From positions 3,410,001 through 3,474,000 of the forward strand of contig NZ_CP102604.1 in the NCBI RefSeq assembly GCF_024707505.1: a stretch of 64,000 nt of DNA, read 5' to 3'. The translations under genes were made by a program, and so were the position numbers. Source of the DNA: Pantoea sp. SOD02. GTDB lineage: Bacteria; Pseudomonadota; Gammaproteobacteria; Enterobacterales; Enterobacteriaceae. Positions 17,047 through 26,905 of the stretch are shown piece by piece (position 1 is the first letter of the stretch; each line of letters opens with the position of its first letter). Under the pieces are notes generated by a model that saw only the letters and a list, made by a program, of their open reading frames with translations, did no database searches and was not told where the DNA came from.

Positions 17047-18636
17047 ATGAGCCAGCCCACTTCCGCTACGTCGCGCAGCAGCGCTTTCTCACCCTTTGGT
17101 TACGGGCTGTTTGCCCTGATCTGGACCGCTTCAGTGCTCGGCAACACCGGCAGCTTTATCCGCGATGTCGCCAGCGCCTGGCTGGTGACCGGACTCTCCG
17201 ATAACCCCACGGCGGTGGCGCTGATGCAAACCGCCGCCACCTTGCCGGTGTTCCTGCTGGCGCTGCCGGCTGGCGTGCTATCGGATATCGTTGACCGCCG
17301 CCGCCTGCTGATTGTAGTGCAAATACTCATGGCCAGCGTCAGCGGTACCTTGCTGCTGCTATCGCACAATAACTGGCTCACGGTGGAATGGTTGATCGGC
17401 CTGACCTTCGTCGGCGGCATTGGCGCAGCGCTGTTTGGTCCCGCCTGGCAGGCGATTGTGCCGGAGCTGGTGCCGCGTCATGAGTTGAAAAATGCCGTGG
17501 CGCTCAACTCACTCGGCATCAATATCGCGCGCGCCATTGGTCCGGCGACCGGCGGTTTGCTGCTGGCAAGTCTGGGAGCGATGGCGGCTTATGGCGCCGA
17601 TGTGGCGAGCTACTTTTTCGTCATCGCCGCGCTGCTGTTGTGGAAGCGCCCGGCGAAAGCCAAAACCGAACTGAATGAACACTTCTTTGGCGCGTTTCGT
17701 GCCGGGCTACGCTATGTGCGGGCCAGCCACGATCTGCATCGCGTGCTGCTGCGTGCCGCGCTCTACTTCGCTTTTGCCAGCGCTATTTGGGCGCTGCTGC
17801 CGCTGGTGGCGCGCAACATGCTGCACGGCACTGCAGGCTTCTACGGCCTGCTGCTCGGTGCGGTCGGCGGCGGTGCGATTGCCGGTGCGCTAATGCTGCC
17901 GCGCCTGCGCAGCGTGCTGAGTAACGATGGCTTGCTGCTGCTCTCGGCGCTGCTGAGTGCGCTGGTGATGCTGGCGCTGGCGTTCAGTCCGCCGCAGTGG
18001 CTGGCGCTGGTATTGATGCTGGTGCTGGGCGTGGGCTGGATCATCGCGCTAACCACCTTAAACGGCGTGGCGCAGGCGGTGCTGCCGGATTGGGTGCGCG
18101 GTCGCGGATTAGCCGTCTATTTGATGGTGTTCAACGGCACGCTGGCGGGCGGCAGTTTGGCGTGGGGCCTGATTGCGCAGCATGCGGGACTCGGCAATAC
18201 GCTGCTGATTGCCGGTGCGGGATTGATTATTAGCGCGCTGCTGCTGAAGCGTCTGGTGTTGCCCGCCGGTGAAGCCGACCTGCAACCGTCGCTGCACTGG
18301 GCGGAACCGCAGCTGGATGCCGATACCGATGTGCGTCGCGGGCCGGTGTTGATTCAGATCCGCTATCGCGTGCTGCCGGAAGATCGCGCTGCCTTCAAAC
18401 AGGTGATCCACAAGCTGGCGCATGCACGTCGTCGCGACGGCGCGTATTCATGGGGATTGATGGCGCAAACCGACGATCCCAACGCGTTGCTGGAGTGGTT
18501 TTTGGTTGAGTCGTGGCAGGAACATTTACGCCAGCACCAGCGCGTTTCCCACGCTGATGCCGAGTTACAGCAGACGGTGCTGCAATACCATCAGGGCGAG
18601 GAAGCGCCGTTGGTCAGCCACCATATCGCCATCTGA
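17047..18636 (+). CDS. MFS exporter (EntS/MFS_3-like) with C-terminal monooxygenase-like domain
   Basis: 529-residue protein. Residues ~15-410 form 10-12 membrane helices of the EntS/MFS_3 group (FALIWTASVLGNTGSFIRDV, loop motif GVLSDIVDRRRLLI). From about residue 435 a soluble tail (GPVLIQIRYRVLPEDRAAFKQV ... WGLMAQTDDPNALLEWFLVESWQEHLRQHQ) resembles an antibiotic-biosynthesis-monooxygenase/Dabb ferredoxin-like fold. Three ATGs occur in a row; the third has AGGAA seven bases upstream. Exported compound unknown; the tail may sense or modify it. Confidence 0.85.
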   Translation: MSQPTSATSRSSAFSPFGYGLFALIWTASVLGNTGSFIRDVASAWLVTGLSDNPTAVALMQTAATLPVFLLALPAGVLSDIVDRRRLLIVVQILMASVSGTLLLLSHNNWLTVEWLIGLTFVGGIGAALFGPAWQAIVPELVPRHELKNAVALNSLGINIARAIGPATGGLLLASLGAMAAYGADVASYFFVIAALLLWKRPAKAKTELNEHFFGAFRAGLRYVRASHDLHRVLLRAALYFAFASAIWALLPLVARNMLHGTAGFYGLLLGAVGGGAIAGALMLPRLRSVLSNDGLLLLSALLSALVMLALAFSPPQWLALVLMLVLGVGWIIALTTLNGVAQAVLPDWVRGRGLAVYLMVFNGTLAGGSLAWGLIAQHAGLGNTLLIAGAGLIISALLLKRLVLPAGEADLQPSLHWAEPQLDADTDVRRGPVLIQIRYRVLPEDRAAFKQVIHKLAHARRRDGAYSWGLMAQTDDPNALLEWFLVESWQEHLRQHQRVSHADAELQQTVLQYHQGEEAPLVSHHIAI

Positions 18637-19545
18637 TTAAGCCGGCAGATAGACATCGCGCAAACCTGGCAGCGTGAGTAAGCGCTCGCGCCACCAGGTT
18701 GCCGCATTACCGCAGGCGCTTTCGCTCCACGCCAGATACGCCATATCGCGGCGGCATTCGCTATCCAGCTGACGCGCCACCAACGCCCCGCTTGCCAGAT
18801 GTGGACGCGCCAGATAAAGCGGCAGATAGCCGCAGCCAAGGCCATCCAGCTGTGCCTGCAGTTTGGTAGGGAAATCATGCACGCTCAGGGTTTTCTGCTC
18901 ATCCAGCACGCGTAAATCAATGCCAGTGCCGTGGCGCGAAGAGTCATGCACCGTAACGGCGCGATACTGGCGGATCTGCTCGCGCGGCAGCGGTTCCGGC
19001 GCGGTAGCGAGCGGATGATTAGGCGCGACGGCAAACACATATTCAAGCCAACCCAGCGGCTGGCAGACAATCTCTTTGCGCGTGGCGGGTTCCTGCACCG
19101 CGCCAAAGACAATGTCCGCTTCGCCGTAGTTGAGCGCTTCCCAGCAGCCGGAAAGGACATCCTGGCGGAATTGCAGTTGGGTGTGCGGATGCTCCTGATA
19201 AAACTCATCGATCAGCGGCGTCAAAATGCTAAACGGCACCGATGCATCTACGCTTATTACCAGCTGGCTCTCCCAACCGCTCTCCACGTAGCGCGCCTGC
19301 TGTTCCAGCTCATTCACCGCACGCAGCAGCGTGCGCCCTTTCTCCAGCATCAGGCGGCCGGTGGGCGTAAAGGTGGCGCGATGGCCGGAACGATCGAGCA
19401 GCGTGATTTTGAGATCGCTCTCCATTTTCTGCACGGTGTAGCTCAATGCAGACGCGGTTTTGAACAGCCGCGCCGCAGCGGCAGCAAAGGTGCCGTGGCG
19501 ATCCAGTGCGTCCAAAATCAACAGCGCCTCAAGGTTTAAACGCAT
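18637..19545 (-). CDS. LysR-family regulator, YhaJ-like
   Basis: 302-residue LysR regulator. N-terminal winged helix (NLEALLILDALDRHGTFAAAAARLFKTASALSYTVQKMESDL), then a two-lobe effector domain. It resembles E. coli YhaJ in the LDRSGHRATFTPTGR region. The ATG at 19545 was chosen because GGGGAGG precedes it by ~8 bases and the conserved domain starts there. Divergent from the amidohydrolase gene, which it probably controls. Confidence 0.87.
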   Translation of the reverse strand: MRLNLEALLILDALDRHGTFAAAAARLFKTASALSYTVQKMESDLKITLLDRSGHRATFTPTGRLMLEKGRTLLRAVNELEQQARYVESGWESQLVISVDASVPFSILTPLIDEFYQEHPHTQLQFRQDVLSGCWEALNYGEADIVFGAVQEPATRKEIVCQPLGWLEYVFAVAPNHPLATAPEPLPREQIRQYRAVTVHDSSRHGTGIDLRVLDEQKTLSVHDFPTKLQAQLDGLGCGYLPLYLARPHLASGALVARQLDSECRRDMAYLAWSESACGNAATWWRERLLTLPGLRDVYLPA

Positions 19546-19564
19546 GGCCAATCCTCCCCAAAAA

Positions 19565-19578
19565 TTGTTGAACAACAA
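19565..19578. promoter_or_regulatory. Small dyad in the LysR-amidohydrolase gap
   Basis: TTGTTG-AA-CAACAA, 20 bases before the LysR start; a possible autoregulatory site, weakly supported. Confidence 0.3.
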
Positions 19579-19691
19579 CCCAAAAACAATCCGTTATCAA
19601 TAACTGCTCTCATTTCGTATTTTTTTAACCAACGAAGCAAGCGCTTTAACACTGACTCAGCCCGCAACGCGAAATCTTTTGGAGAATGATG

Positions 19692-21560
19692 ATGACAACG
19701 GCCTCACTGATTTTTACTAACGGCAAGTTTCACACCGTCGATCGCACTAATCCGCTGGCAACCGCCGTGGCGATTAAAGACGGCAAATTTCTTGCCGTAG
19801 GCAGCGAAGCCGAGGTGATGCGCTTCGCCGGCAATGACACGCAAATTATTGACGCCAAAGGCCATACCGGCATTCCCGGCCTCAATGATTCGCACCTGCA
19901 TCTGATTCGCGGCGGGCTGAATTACAACCTTGAGTTGCGCTGGGAAGGTGTACCGTCGCTGGTGGATGCGCTGCGCATGCTGCGCGATCAGGCGCTGCGT
20001 ACGCCGTCGCCGCAATGGGTGCGCGTAGTCGGCGGCTGGAGCGAGTTCCAGTTTGCCGAACGCCGCATGCCGACGCTGGATGAGATCAACGCCGCCGCGC
20101 CGGACACGCCGGTATTTATCCTGCATCTCTACGATCGCGCCCTGCTCAACCGTGCGGCGCTGCGCGTGGTCGGCTACACCAAAGACACGCCGAACCCGCC
20201 GGGCGGCGAGATCCAGCGTGACAACAATGGCAATCCTACCGGCATGCTAATCGCCCGCCCTAACGCCATGCTGCTGTACGCCACGCTGGCAAAAGGGCCA
20301 AAATTACCGCTGGAACAGCAGGTTAACTCCACGCGTCAGTTTATGCGCGAGCTCAATCGCCTCGGCCTGACCAGCGCCATTGACGCAGGCGGTGGTTTCC
20401 AAAACTTTCCAGATGATTACGATGTGATTTCCGAACTGCATGCCAAAAAGCAGCTGACGGTGCGCATCGCCTACAACCTGTTTACCCAGAATCCCGGCCA
20501 CGAACTGCAGGACTTCGAGAAGTGGACCGATATGCTGAAACCCGGTCAGGGCACCGATTTCCTGCGCCATAACGGCGCGGGCGAAATGCTGGTGTTCTCA
20601 GCGGCAGACTTTGAAGACTTCCTCGAACCGCGCCCCGATCTCGCGCCGGGCATGGAAGATGAGCTGGAACGCGTGGTGCGACATCTGGTAGAGCATCGCT
20701 GGCCGTTCCGCCTGCATGCGACTTACAACGAATCGATCAGCCGCATGCTCGACGTGTTCGAAAAAGTGAACCGCGACATTCCGTTCAACGGCCTGCACTG
20801 GTTCTTCGATCACGCAGAAACCATCACCGAAGCCAATATCGAACGGGTTAAAGCGCTGGGCGGCGGATTGGCGGTGCAGCATCGTATGGCGTTTCAGGGC
20901 GAATATTTTGTTGATCGCTACGGCAAAGAAGCCGCTAAACAGACGCCGCCGGTGGCGCGCATGCTGGAAGCCGGCGTGCCGGTGGGATTGGGCACCGATG
21001 CTACCCGCGTTGCCAGCTACAACCCGTGGACCGCGCTCTACTGGTTGGTCTCCGGGCGCACCGTCGGCGGCATGCAGCTGTACGATGACAATGCGCGTAT
21101 TGACCGCGAAACCGCGCTGATGCTGTGGACCAAAGGCAGCGCCTGGTTCTCGAACGAGCAAAGCGCTAAAGGCGAGATTAAGGTCGGTCAGCTGGCGGAT
21201 CTGGTGCTACTGTCGAAAGATTTCTTCAGCGTGCCGGAAGAGGAGATCAAAGGGATTGAGTCGGTGCTGACGCTGGTGGATGGCGAAGTGGTGTATGCCG
21301 CAGGCGGATTTACGCCGCTGTCACCGCCGCCCGTGCCGGTGCTGCCTGAATGGTCGCCGGTAGTGACGGTGCCAGGCCACTATCGCAGCGCACCGCCGCA
21401 GGCCAATGGTCGCGCCGCGATGATGCCGAAAGTGCACCAGTGCAGCGGACCGTGCGGCGTGCACAGTCACTCGCACGATGTTGCGCGCCAGTCATCGGTG
21501 CCGGTATCGGATAATCATGCGTTCTGGGGTGCGCTGGGCTGCTCGTGTTTTGCGTTTTGA
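19692..21560 (+). CDS. YtcJ-like amidohydrolase
   Basis: 622-residue metal-dependent hydrolase of the YtcJ/amidohydrolase_3 group. Conserved metal-ligand region PGLNDSHLHLIRGG near residue 65, HATYNESISRMLDVFE (His ~350), FDHAETITEANIERVKALGG (~390) and LGTDATRVASYNPW (Asp ~435). The C-terminal ~90 residues are unusual: Pro-rich, then Cys/His-rich (QCSGPCGVHSHSHD) and ending CSCFAF, possibly an extra metal site. ATG at 19692 is best spaced from GGAGA; two ATGs precede it. The physiological substrate is unknown. Confidence 0.85.
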   Translation: MTTASLIFTNGKFHTVDRTNPLATAVAIKDGKFLAVGSEAEVMRFAGNDTQIIDAKGHTGIPGLNDSHLHLIRGGLNYNLELRWEGVPSLVDALRMLRDQALRTPSPQWVRVVGGWSEFQFAERRMPTLDEINAAAPDTPVFILHLYDRALLNRAALRVVGYTKDTPNPPGGEIQRDNNGNPTGMLIARPNAMLLYATLAKGPKLPLEQQVNSTRQFMRELNRLGLTSAIDAGGGFQNFPDDYDVISELHAKKQLTVRIAYNLFTQNPGHELQDFEKWTDMLKPGQGTDFLRHNGAGEMLVFSAADFEDFLEPRPDLAPGMEDELERVVRHLVEHRWPFRLHATYNESISRMLDVFEKVNRDIPFNGLHWFFDHAETITEANIERVKALGGGLAVQHRMAFQGEYFVDRYGKEAAKQTPPVARMLEAGVPVGLGTDATRVASYNPWTALYWLVSGRTVGGMQLYDDNARIDRETALMLWTKGSAWFSNEQSAKGEIKVGQLADLVLLSKDFFSVPEEEIKGIESVLTLVDGEVVYAAGGFTPLSPPPVPVLPEWSPVVTVPGHYRSAPPQANGRAAMMPKVHQCSGPCGVHSHSHDVARQSSVPVSDNHAFWGALGCSCFAF

Positions 21561-21581
21561 GTGAGAGGCCAAACCGTTGTC

Positions 21582-21649
21582 GTAGGGTCGCCATTTATGG
21601 CGACCAAAAGTGCGCTATGTGAAACGGTCGCCATGAATGGCGACCCTAC
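21582..21649. repeat. REP-like pair between amidohydrolase and diguanylate cyclase
   Basis: 21582-21605 begins GTAG, 21626-21649 ends CTAC, 20 bases apart; feet point outward here. It fills the convergent gap up to one base before the cyclase stop codon. Confidence 0.9.
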
Positions 21650-21650
21650 A

Positions 21651-22598
21651 TCAACCCGCCAACCCAAAACCCTGCTTACCGTTCTTCTTGATCTGATACA
21701 TCGCCTCATCGGCGCGCGTCAGCGCCTCATCGAAGCTGTCACGTTCCTGTACCTGGGCAATACCAATCGATGCACCAATCTGCGCGTGGCCGTTATCAAT
21801 ATCAAACGGCGTCAGCGCGGCATCCAGCACCGCCTGCAGCAAAATGCGTACTTTCGGATAGTCGATCAGGAACGGCATCAGCAGCACAAACTCATCGCCG
21901 CCAAGTCGGCCAATCACTACGTTTGGCGGCAACACGTCGGTAATGCGCTGACTCAGCTGAATCAACACCTCATCACCGCTGCGATGTCCCAGCGTATCGT
22001 TAACGTGTTTGAAATTATCGAGATCAATGAATGCCACGCACAACGGTCCCTGTGCTTTCATCTTGCTGAACTGCGTGTGCAGCGCATGGCGGTTGGTCAG
22101 TCCGGTAAGCGGATCGTGATGCGCCAGCGATGAGAGCTGCGCTTCATACTGCTTCTCTTTGGTCATATCGATGTGCGTGCCGGTGACTTTAATCGGATTG
22201 CCCGCTTCATCCCATTCGGTGACGCGTCCGCGATCCAGCACCCATTTGATGTTGTCGTTCTTGCCCAGCATGCGGTGCAGCGCTTCGTAGTAAGGCGCGC
22301 GCCCTTCTATATGATCGTAAAAGGCTTTCAGCACTTCGTCGGCATCATCCGGATGCAGGCGATCGCGCCACACATCAAACTGGGCTTTGGTCTCTTTCGG
22401 CTGAAAGCCCAGCATCGCGCCCCAGCGGCGGTTAAAAATCACCAGTTTGCCGCTGGGAATATCCAGCTGCCACAAACATAAACCGGTTCCATCCAGCGCT
22501 GCACTCAGCTTATTACGCGCGTCATGCGCTATACGCTTTAATCGCGCATTATGCTTTTTCAGGTTCTGAATCTGCTGACGTAGCGCTTCTTCTGACAT
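21651..22598 (-). CDS. PAS-GGDEF diguanylate cyclase
   Basis: 315-residue cytoplasmic cyclic-di-GMP synthase. A short coiled-coil start (residues 1-35) precedes a PAS domain (~35-155; GLCLWQLDIPSGKLVIFNRRWGAMLG with PAC TGTHIDMTKEK) and a GGDEF domain (~160-315) with an intact GRLGGDEFVLL active site, so it is probably active. No clear RxxD inhibitory site precedes GGDEF (PPNVVIGRLGGDEF). No membrane segment. Signal unknown. Confidence 0.92.
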   Translation of the reverse strand: MSEEALRQQIQNLKKHNARLKRIAHDARNKLSAALDGTGLCLWQLDIPSGKLVIFNRRWGAMLGFQPKETKAQFDVWRDRLHPDDADEVLKAFYDHIEGRAPYYEALHRMLGKNDNIKWVLDRGRVTEWDEAGNPIKVTGTHIDMTKEKQYEAQLSSLAHHDPLTGLTNRHALHTQFSKMKAQGPLCVAFIDLDNFKHVNDTLGHRSGDEVLIQLSQRITDVLPPNVVIGRLGGDEFVLLMPFLIDYPKVRILLQAVLDAALTPFDIDNGHAQIGASIGIAQVQERDSFDEALTRADEAMYQIKKNGKQGFGLAG

Positions 22599-22929
22599 GG
22601 TCGGCTGATGGAGAGGAAATAAGCGCTATTTTGCCTGCCAGGAAGTTTCTGTAAATAAAACAAATGAAAAGCCGATTAGCAGCGGTAAATTGGAGAAACT
22701 TCAGGAGTTACGTCGAAAGTTTCCAGTGAAAACAGCTGACTAAACTTACTTAAGTGCCAGCCTTTAGTAAGCCCTACCTACAAACGTAAGAAATTTCTTA
22801 AAAAGCATTTAATAACCGTTTAGTTTCGTGCCGCTGTGAGAAGTCAACTGGCACATCAAAGCGCAGCCAGAAGGCCGAACCGCCGCACGGCAGTGCCTGA
22901 CGCAGCGCTAGAAAACTGAGAATTAATTC
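22599..22929. promoter_or_regulatory. Control region of the EvgS-like kinase gene
   Basis: 331 bp without a gene. At 22775-22793 the minus strand reads TTTCTTACG, TT, TGTAGGTA, an imperfect inverted repeat resembling the EvgA/BvgA type of target; it overlaps a perfect 14-base palindrome TAAGAAATTTCTTA (22787-22800). Autoregulation by the downstream response regulator is inferred. Confidence 0.4.
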
Positions 22930-25900
22930 GTGGGCAAACGCATTCTAAGCATGATTTTTCTGTTGGGCTTTTGCCTGTCGTCCTGGGGCGCCACCACCTT
23001 AAAATTCACGCCGCGTTATGGACTGGTTTCCCCCGAAGTGACGCTGGATGCTGAAAGCCAGCGCTGGCTACAACGCCATCCTGTGCTGCGTGTTGGCGTG
23101 TGGATCCACACGTTACCGCCCTATTCAGTTGAATTTGAAGAGGATAGCTTTGAAGGTTTGTCCGCTGACTATCTGGCTATCATCGCTAAGACGCTGAATC
23201 GTCCCGTCGAAGTAAAACGCTATAAAACCCGCATCGAACTGGTTAACGCGCTCAATGACAAGCAAGTCGATTTAATTCCTTACTACCCGCAGGCCGCCAA
23301 TCACGAGACCAAACTGGCGCTGAGTACGCCCTATTCACTGGCGCAAAGCGTATTGATCAGCCGTCGCCAGGCAAAATTTGATCGTCAGCTAAACGACAGC
23401 AACTATCGCCTGATGTACTACGGGGACGACGAACTCAAAGCGTTGCTGCATAAACGCTATCCTAAAGCGACCCTTGAACCTGCCTCGCCGCCGCTCTGGG
23501 CGTATACCGATACCGCGTTTAACGAAAACACCGTGTTCTGGAGTAACTCCGCCACTCAACGCTATCTGTCGCAGCGCGGCTTGCAGAACATCATTGAAGG
23601 GCACAGCACGCCTTACATGAATGATGTGGATGCGCGCTTTGCCGCCCGCGCGGACAATCAATCACTGATTGATGCCATCAATGAAATCCTCAAAAACATC
23701 CCGTTACGCAACGCCGTACAAATCGCCGAAGCATGGGGGTTGGATTATCAATCGGTGGTAAAGAACCATCCGCTGGATCTTACCGAAGCGGAAGCGAGCT
23801 GGCTGGAGCAGCACCGCGATATCACGGTGAATTACGATGCCACACATCTGCCTTTCACCTTTCTGGATGGCAAACAGCGCGTCGCCGGATTGAGTGTCGA
23901 GCTGCTGAATCTGATTTCGCAACGCACCGGGATCCGTTTTCATTACAATGAGATGCATAGATTAAGTGCTATGCGTGATGCGCTGGTTAATCAACGTAAT
24001 TCACTGATTGTAGTGAGTGACGGTGCGTCAAAACAGAATCCTCAGATTCAATACACGCGTTCTTACGTCTATTCGCCTTGGGTAGTGATGACGCGCAGCG
24101 ACAGTCACTGGCGCAGTTTCGATGAGATGGCAGGCAAACGCGTTGGCATTTACGAGCGATCCTATTATCGCTTTGATTTGCGTCGCCGCTGGCCAACCAT
24201 CGATTTTAATGAAAATGCCGTTTCTATTGATTCGCTAGGCCAACTGCAGGATAAGCAGGTTGACGGCTTTATCGTGCCTTATGAATCCGCGCAATATTTG
24301 CTGAATAACCACTTCAACGATCGCTTCAAAGTGGCGTTTGTCGCGCCGTTGCCGATGTTTCGCATGGCGATAGCGACCAATGCTGCCGATGACCATCTGA
24401 ATTCGATTCTGAATAAAGCGCTATCCGATATTCCACAGCCGACCATGCAGTCGTTGATGGAACGCTGGATCAAGTACACGCCGCCCGCCACCAGCACCTC
24501 ATGGCAGAGCTATCGCAGCTACGTGTTGCGCATTGTCGGCATTGCCGGCATTTGCCTGCTGTTTTTCCTGTGGCGTAACCATCTGCTGAAATCGTCGCTC
24601 GCAAAGCAGCGTCAGCACGAACGCGAGATCAGCAACCAACTGCACACTATCGAAACGCTGCTGGAAGATGTGCACAAAGCAAAACGCGCTGCGCTGCGCT
24701 CCAGCGAGGCCAAAAGTACTTTCCTTTCCCATATGAGCCACGAAATCCGCACGCCGCTGGCGGCGCTGATTGGCCTGCTGGAAATCGAACATTTAGGCCA
24801 AAGCGACGAACCGCAGCGGCAGAAGAATATCGATCTGGCGTGGGAATCCTCACGTTCGCTGCTCTCGCTGGTGGGCGATATTCTCGACCTGGCGAAAATC
24901 GAATCCGGCCATTTCAGCATTCGCCCTATGCCGATGTCGCTGAGCGATGTGGTGCACGACACCGAAGCGCTATTTCGTCAGGTGGCCCATAACAAAGGGT
25001 TGTCGCTCAATGTGATGCTGGAAATTGATCAGGATTGCGTGCTGTTTGATCCGGTGGCGCTGAAGCAGATCCTCGCCAACTTAGTGAGTAATGCCATCAA
25101 GTTCACCGCTCAGGGTGAAGTCGAAGTGGCGCTGTATCAGGCTGATATCAGCAAACCTGAATATGTGCTGGAAGTGTGTGATAGCGGAATTGGCTTAACG
25201 CCGGCGCAACAACAGGCCATTTTTGAGCCCTTTATTCAGGTGGAGCAAAGCAGCAATCGCGTCAGCGGCACCGGGCTGGGGCTCAATATTTGCCGCCGCC
25301 TGGCCGGCATGCTGGGAACCGAACTGCACGTAGAGAGCGCACCCGATGAGGGCAGCGTGTTTATGCTGCGCTTTGTCGCCCAGCCCGCCACGCTGATTGA
25401 AGCGGAAGTGAAGCCGGTTGATGAAAGTGCGCAGGTGTCATTAAGAATGTTGATTGTTGATGACAACGCTACGAATCGGCAGCTTCTGGCGCAGCAGCTG
25501 CGCTACGCCGGGCATCATGTGCTGGTGGCGGAAGGTGGCGAAGCGGCGCTGGCGCTGTGGCGTGAACATGAAGTCGAACGCGTCATCACCGACTGCAACA
25601 TGCCCGGCATGGATGGCTTCGAATTTACCCGCCAGCTGCGTATCGAAGAGAAATTGCTGAACCGTCGTGCGGTACCGATTTACGGCTTGACGGCGATGGC
25701 AGAAGAGCGCGTCGCGCAACTGGCGGCGCAGGCTGGCATGGATGGATGCCTGTTCAAACCGCTGGAGCGCAGGCAACTGCTGAAAGTGGTAACCGGCGTG
25801 GCGAATAGCCAGGCGCGTACCGACACCTTACTCACGCTGGAAAATCTGGCGGCTAATGATCCGCAAGCATGGCGCGATCTGGTGACCACCGCTCAGCAAC

Positions 25901-26175
25901 AGAATGCGCGCGATCTGGCCCAGCTTCAGCAGGCCGTGGAAGAGATGCATTTCGTCGGCGCGCGCCATGCCGCACATCGACTGCTTGGCAGCGCGAAACT
26001 GCTGTATGCCGATGCCTTACAACAATGCTGCCTTGCGGCCGAACACGCCGCAGAGCGTGAAGATGCTGCCTTGCTGCAACAGCAGCTGCCTGCGATCGTC
26101 ACGGCAATCAAAGAGCTGGAAGCGATCTTCCAGCGCGCACTCGAAAATAATACTCCTGATGAGGTGAGAACATGA
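22930..26175 (+). CDS. EvgS/BvgS-type hybrid sensor histidine kinase
   Basis: 1081-residue unorthodox kinase. GTG start, signal peptide (IFLLGFCLSSWGA), two tandem periplasmic SBP_bac_3 sensor domains (~45-285 and ~290-510), one membrane helix (~531-550, VLRIVGIAGICLLFFLW), then HisKA with phosphorylated His604 (SHMSHEIRTPLAAL), HATPase (GTGLGLNICRRLAG), receiver with Asp888 (DCNMPGMDG) and HPt with His1016 (RHAAHRLLG). All four relay residues are present. It lacks the cytoplasmic PAS domain of BvgS, as EvgS does. It overlaps its partner regulator by ATGA. Periplasmic ligand unknown. Confidence 0.93.
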   Translation: MGKRILSMIFLLGFCLSSWGATTLKFTPRYGLVSPEVTLDAESQRWLQRHPVLRVGVWIHTLPPYSVEFEEDSFEGLSADYLAIIAKTLNRPVEVKRYKTRIELVNALNDKQVDLIPYYPQAANHETKLALSTPYSLAQSVLISRRQAKFDRQLNDSNYRLMYYGDDELKALLHKRYPKATLEPASPPLWAYTDTAFNENTVFWSNSATQRYLSQRGLQNIIEGHSTPYMNDVDARFAARADNQSLIDAINEILKNIPLRNAVQIAEAWGLDYQSVVKNHPLDLTEAEASWLEQHRDITVNYDATHLPFTFLDGKQRVAGLSVELLNLISQRTGIRFHYNEMHRLSAMRDALVNQRNSLIVVSDGASKQNPQIQYTRSYVYSPWVVMTRSDSHWRSFDEMAGKRVGIYERSYYRFDLRRRWPTIDFNENAVSIDSLGQLQDKQVDGFIVPYESAQYLLNNHFNDRFKVAFVAPLPMFRMAIATNAADDHLNSILNKALSDIPQPTMQSLMERWIKYTPPATSTSWQSYRSYVLRIVGIAGICLLFFLWRNHLLKSSLAKQRQHEREISNQLHTIETLLEDVHKAKRAALRSSEAKSTFLSHMSHEIRTPLAALIGLLEIEHLGQSDEPQRQKNIDLAWESSRSLLSLVGDILDLAKIESGHFSIRPMPMSLSDVVHDTEALFRQVAHNKGLSLNVMLEIDQDCVLFDPVALKQILANLVSNAIKFTAQGEVEVALYQADISKPEYVLEVCDSGIGLTPAQQQAIFEPFIQVEQSSNRVSGTGLGLNICRRLAGMLGTELHVESAPDEGSVFMLRFVAQPATLIEAEVKPVDESAQVSLRMLIVDDNATNRQLLAQQLRYAGHHVLVAEGGEAALALWREHEVERVITDCNMPGMDGFEFTRQLRIEEKLLNRRAVPIYGLTAMAEERVAQLAAQAGMDGCLFKPLERRQLLKVVTGVANSQARTDTLLTLENLAANDPQAWRDLVTTAQQQNARDLAQLQQAVEEMHFVGARHAAHRLLGSAKLLYADALQQCCLAAEHAAEREDAALLQQQLPAIVTAIKELEAIFQRALENNTPDEVRT

Positions 26176-26876
26176 AACAAGACGCCATCTGGCAAGTTGC
26201 CGTATTAGACGATCATCCCTTGATCAGCAAAGCGATTCAGTATCGTCTGTCGCAGGAAGCGGATTTGGAATTAGCGGGTACTTTTTGCCAGCGCCAGCAA
26301 CTGATGACATTTTTGCGCAGCAACAGCGTAGACGTGCTGGTACTGGATTATCTGCTGGGCGAAGACGAACTCGACGGTCTGCAAATGGTGAAACAGCTGC
26401 GGGTGCAATATCCCCAACTGAAGATTTTAGTCTCCTCATCAGTTGAGAAACCGGCGATCGTCAAGCTGCTGCTTAAAGCCGGCGTGCATGGATTTGTCGG
26501 TAAAAGCCAGGATCAAGAGGTGCTGATTAAGGCGCTGTACGAGGTGTGCCACAACAAGCATTTTCTCAGCGCCGAGATGTTGTTAGAGATGGATAAGTTC
26601 AAGGAAAGCGACCGGGAAATGCATGATTACCTGCTGCCGCGCGAGCTCGGCGATGACATTGCATTGCTGCTACGTGAGCTAAGCCCGCGCGAGCTGGAAG
26701 TGATCCGCTGCTATCTTGACGGCTTAAGCGTCACGCAAATCGCCGGTAAATACGCGCGCAGTCGCAAAACCATCAGCGGGCAAAAGCAGACCGCTCTGCG
26801 CAAACTGGGGCTGCGATCCGATCTGGAACTCTTCAAATACAAAGAGCATTTCAGCGATTTGGCCGTGCATCTCTGA
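26172..26876 (+). CDS. LuxR-type response regulator partner of the hybrid kinase
   Basis: 234-residue response regulator. Receiver (1-125) with acidic pocket VLDDHPL and phospho-acceptor Asp59 (VLVLDYLLGED); C-terminal LuxR-type helix-turn-helix (~165-225; LSPRELEVIRCYLDGLSVTQIAGKYARSRKTIS). The EvgA/RcsB/BvgA subfamily is the best fit. Four-base overlap with the kinase gene makes the pair certain. The plus-strand dyad upstream of the kinase is a possible target. Confidence 0.92.
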   Translation: MKQDAIWQVAVLDDHPLISKAIQYRLSQEADLELAGTFCQRQQLMTFLRSNSVDVLVLDYLLGEDELDGLQMVKQLRVQYPQLKILVSSSVEKPAIVKLLLKAGVHGFVGKSQDQEVLIKALYEVCHNKHFLSAEMLLEMDKFKESDREMHDYLLPRELGDDIALLLRELSPRELEVIRCYLDGLSVTQIAGKYARSRKTISGQKQTALRKLGLRSDLELFKYKEHFSDLAVHL

Positions 26877-26905
26877 GCCTCGCTTAATGCGGATAAATTG
26901 TGTTC

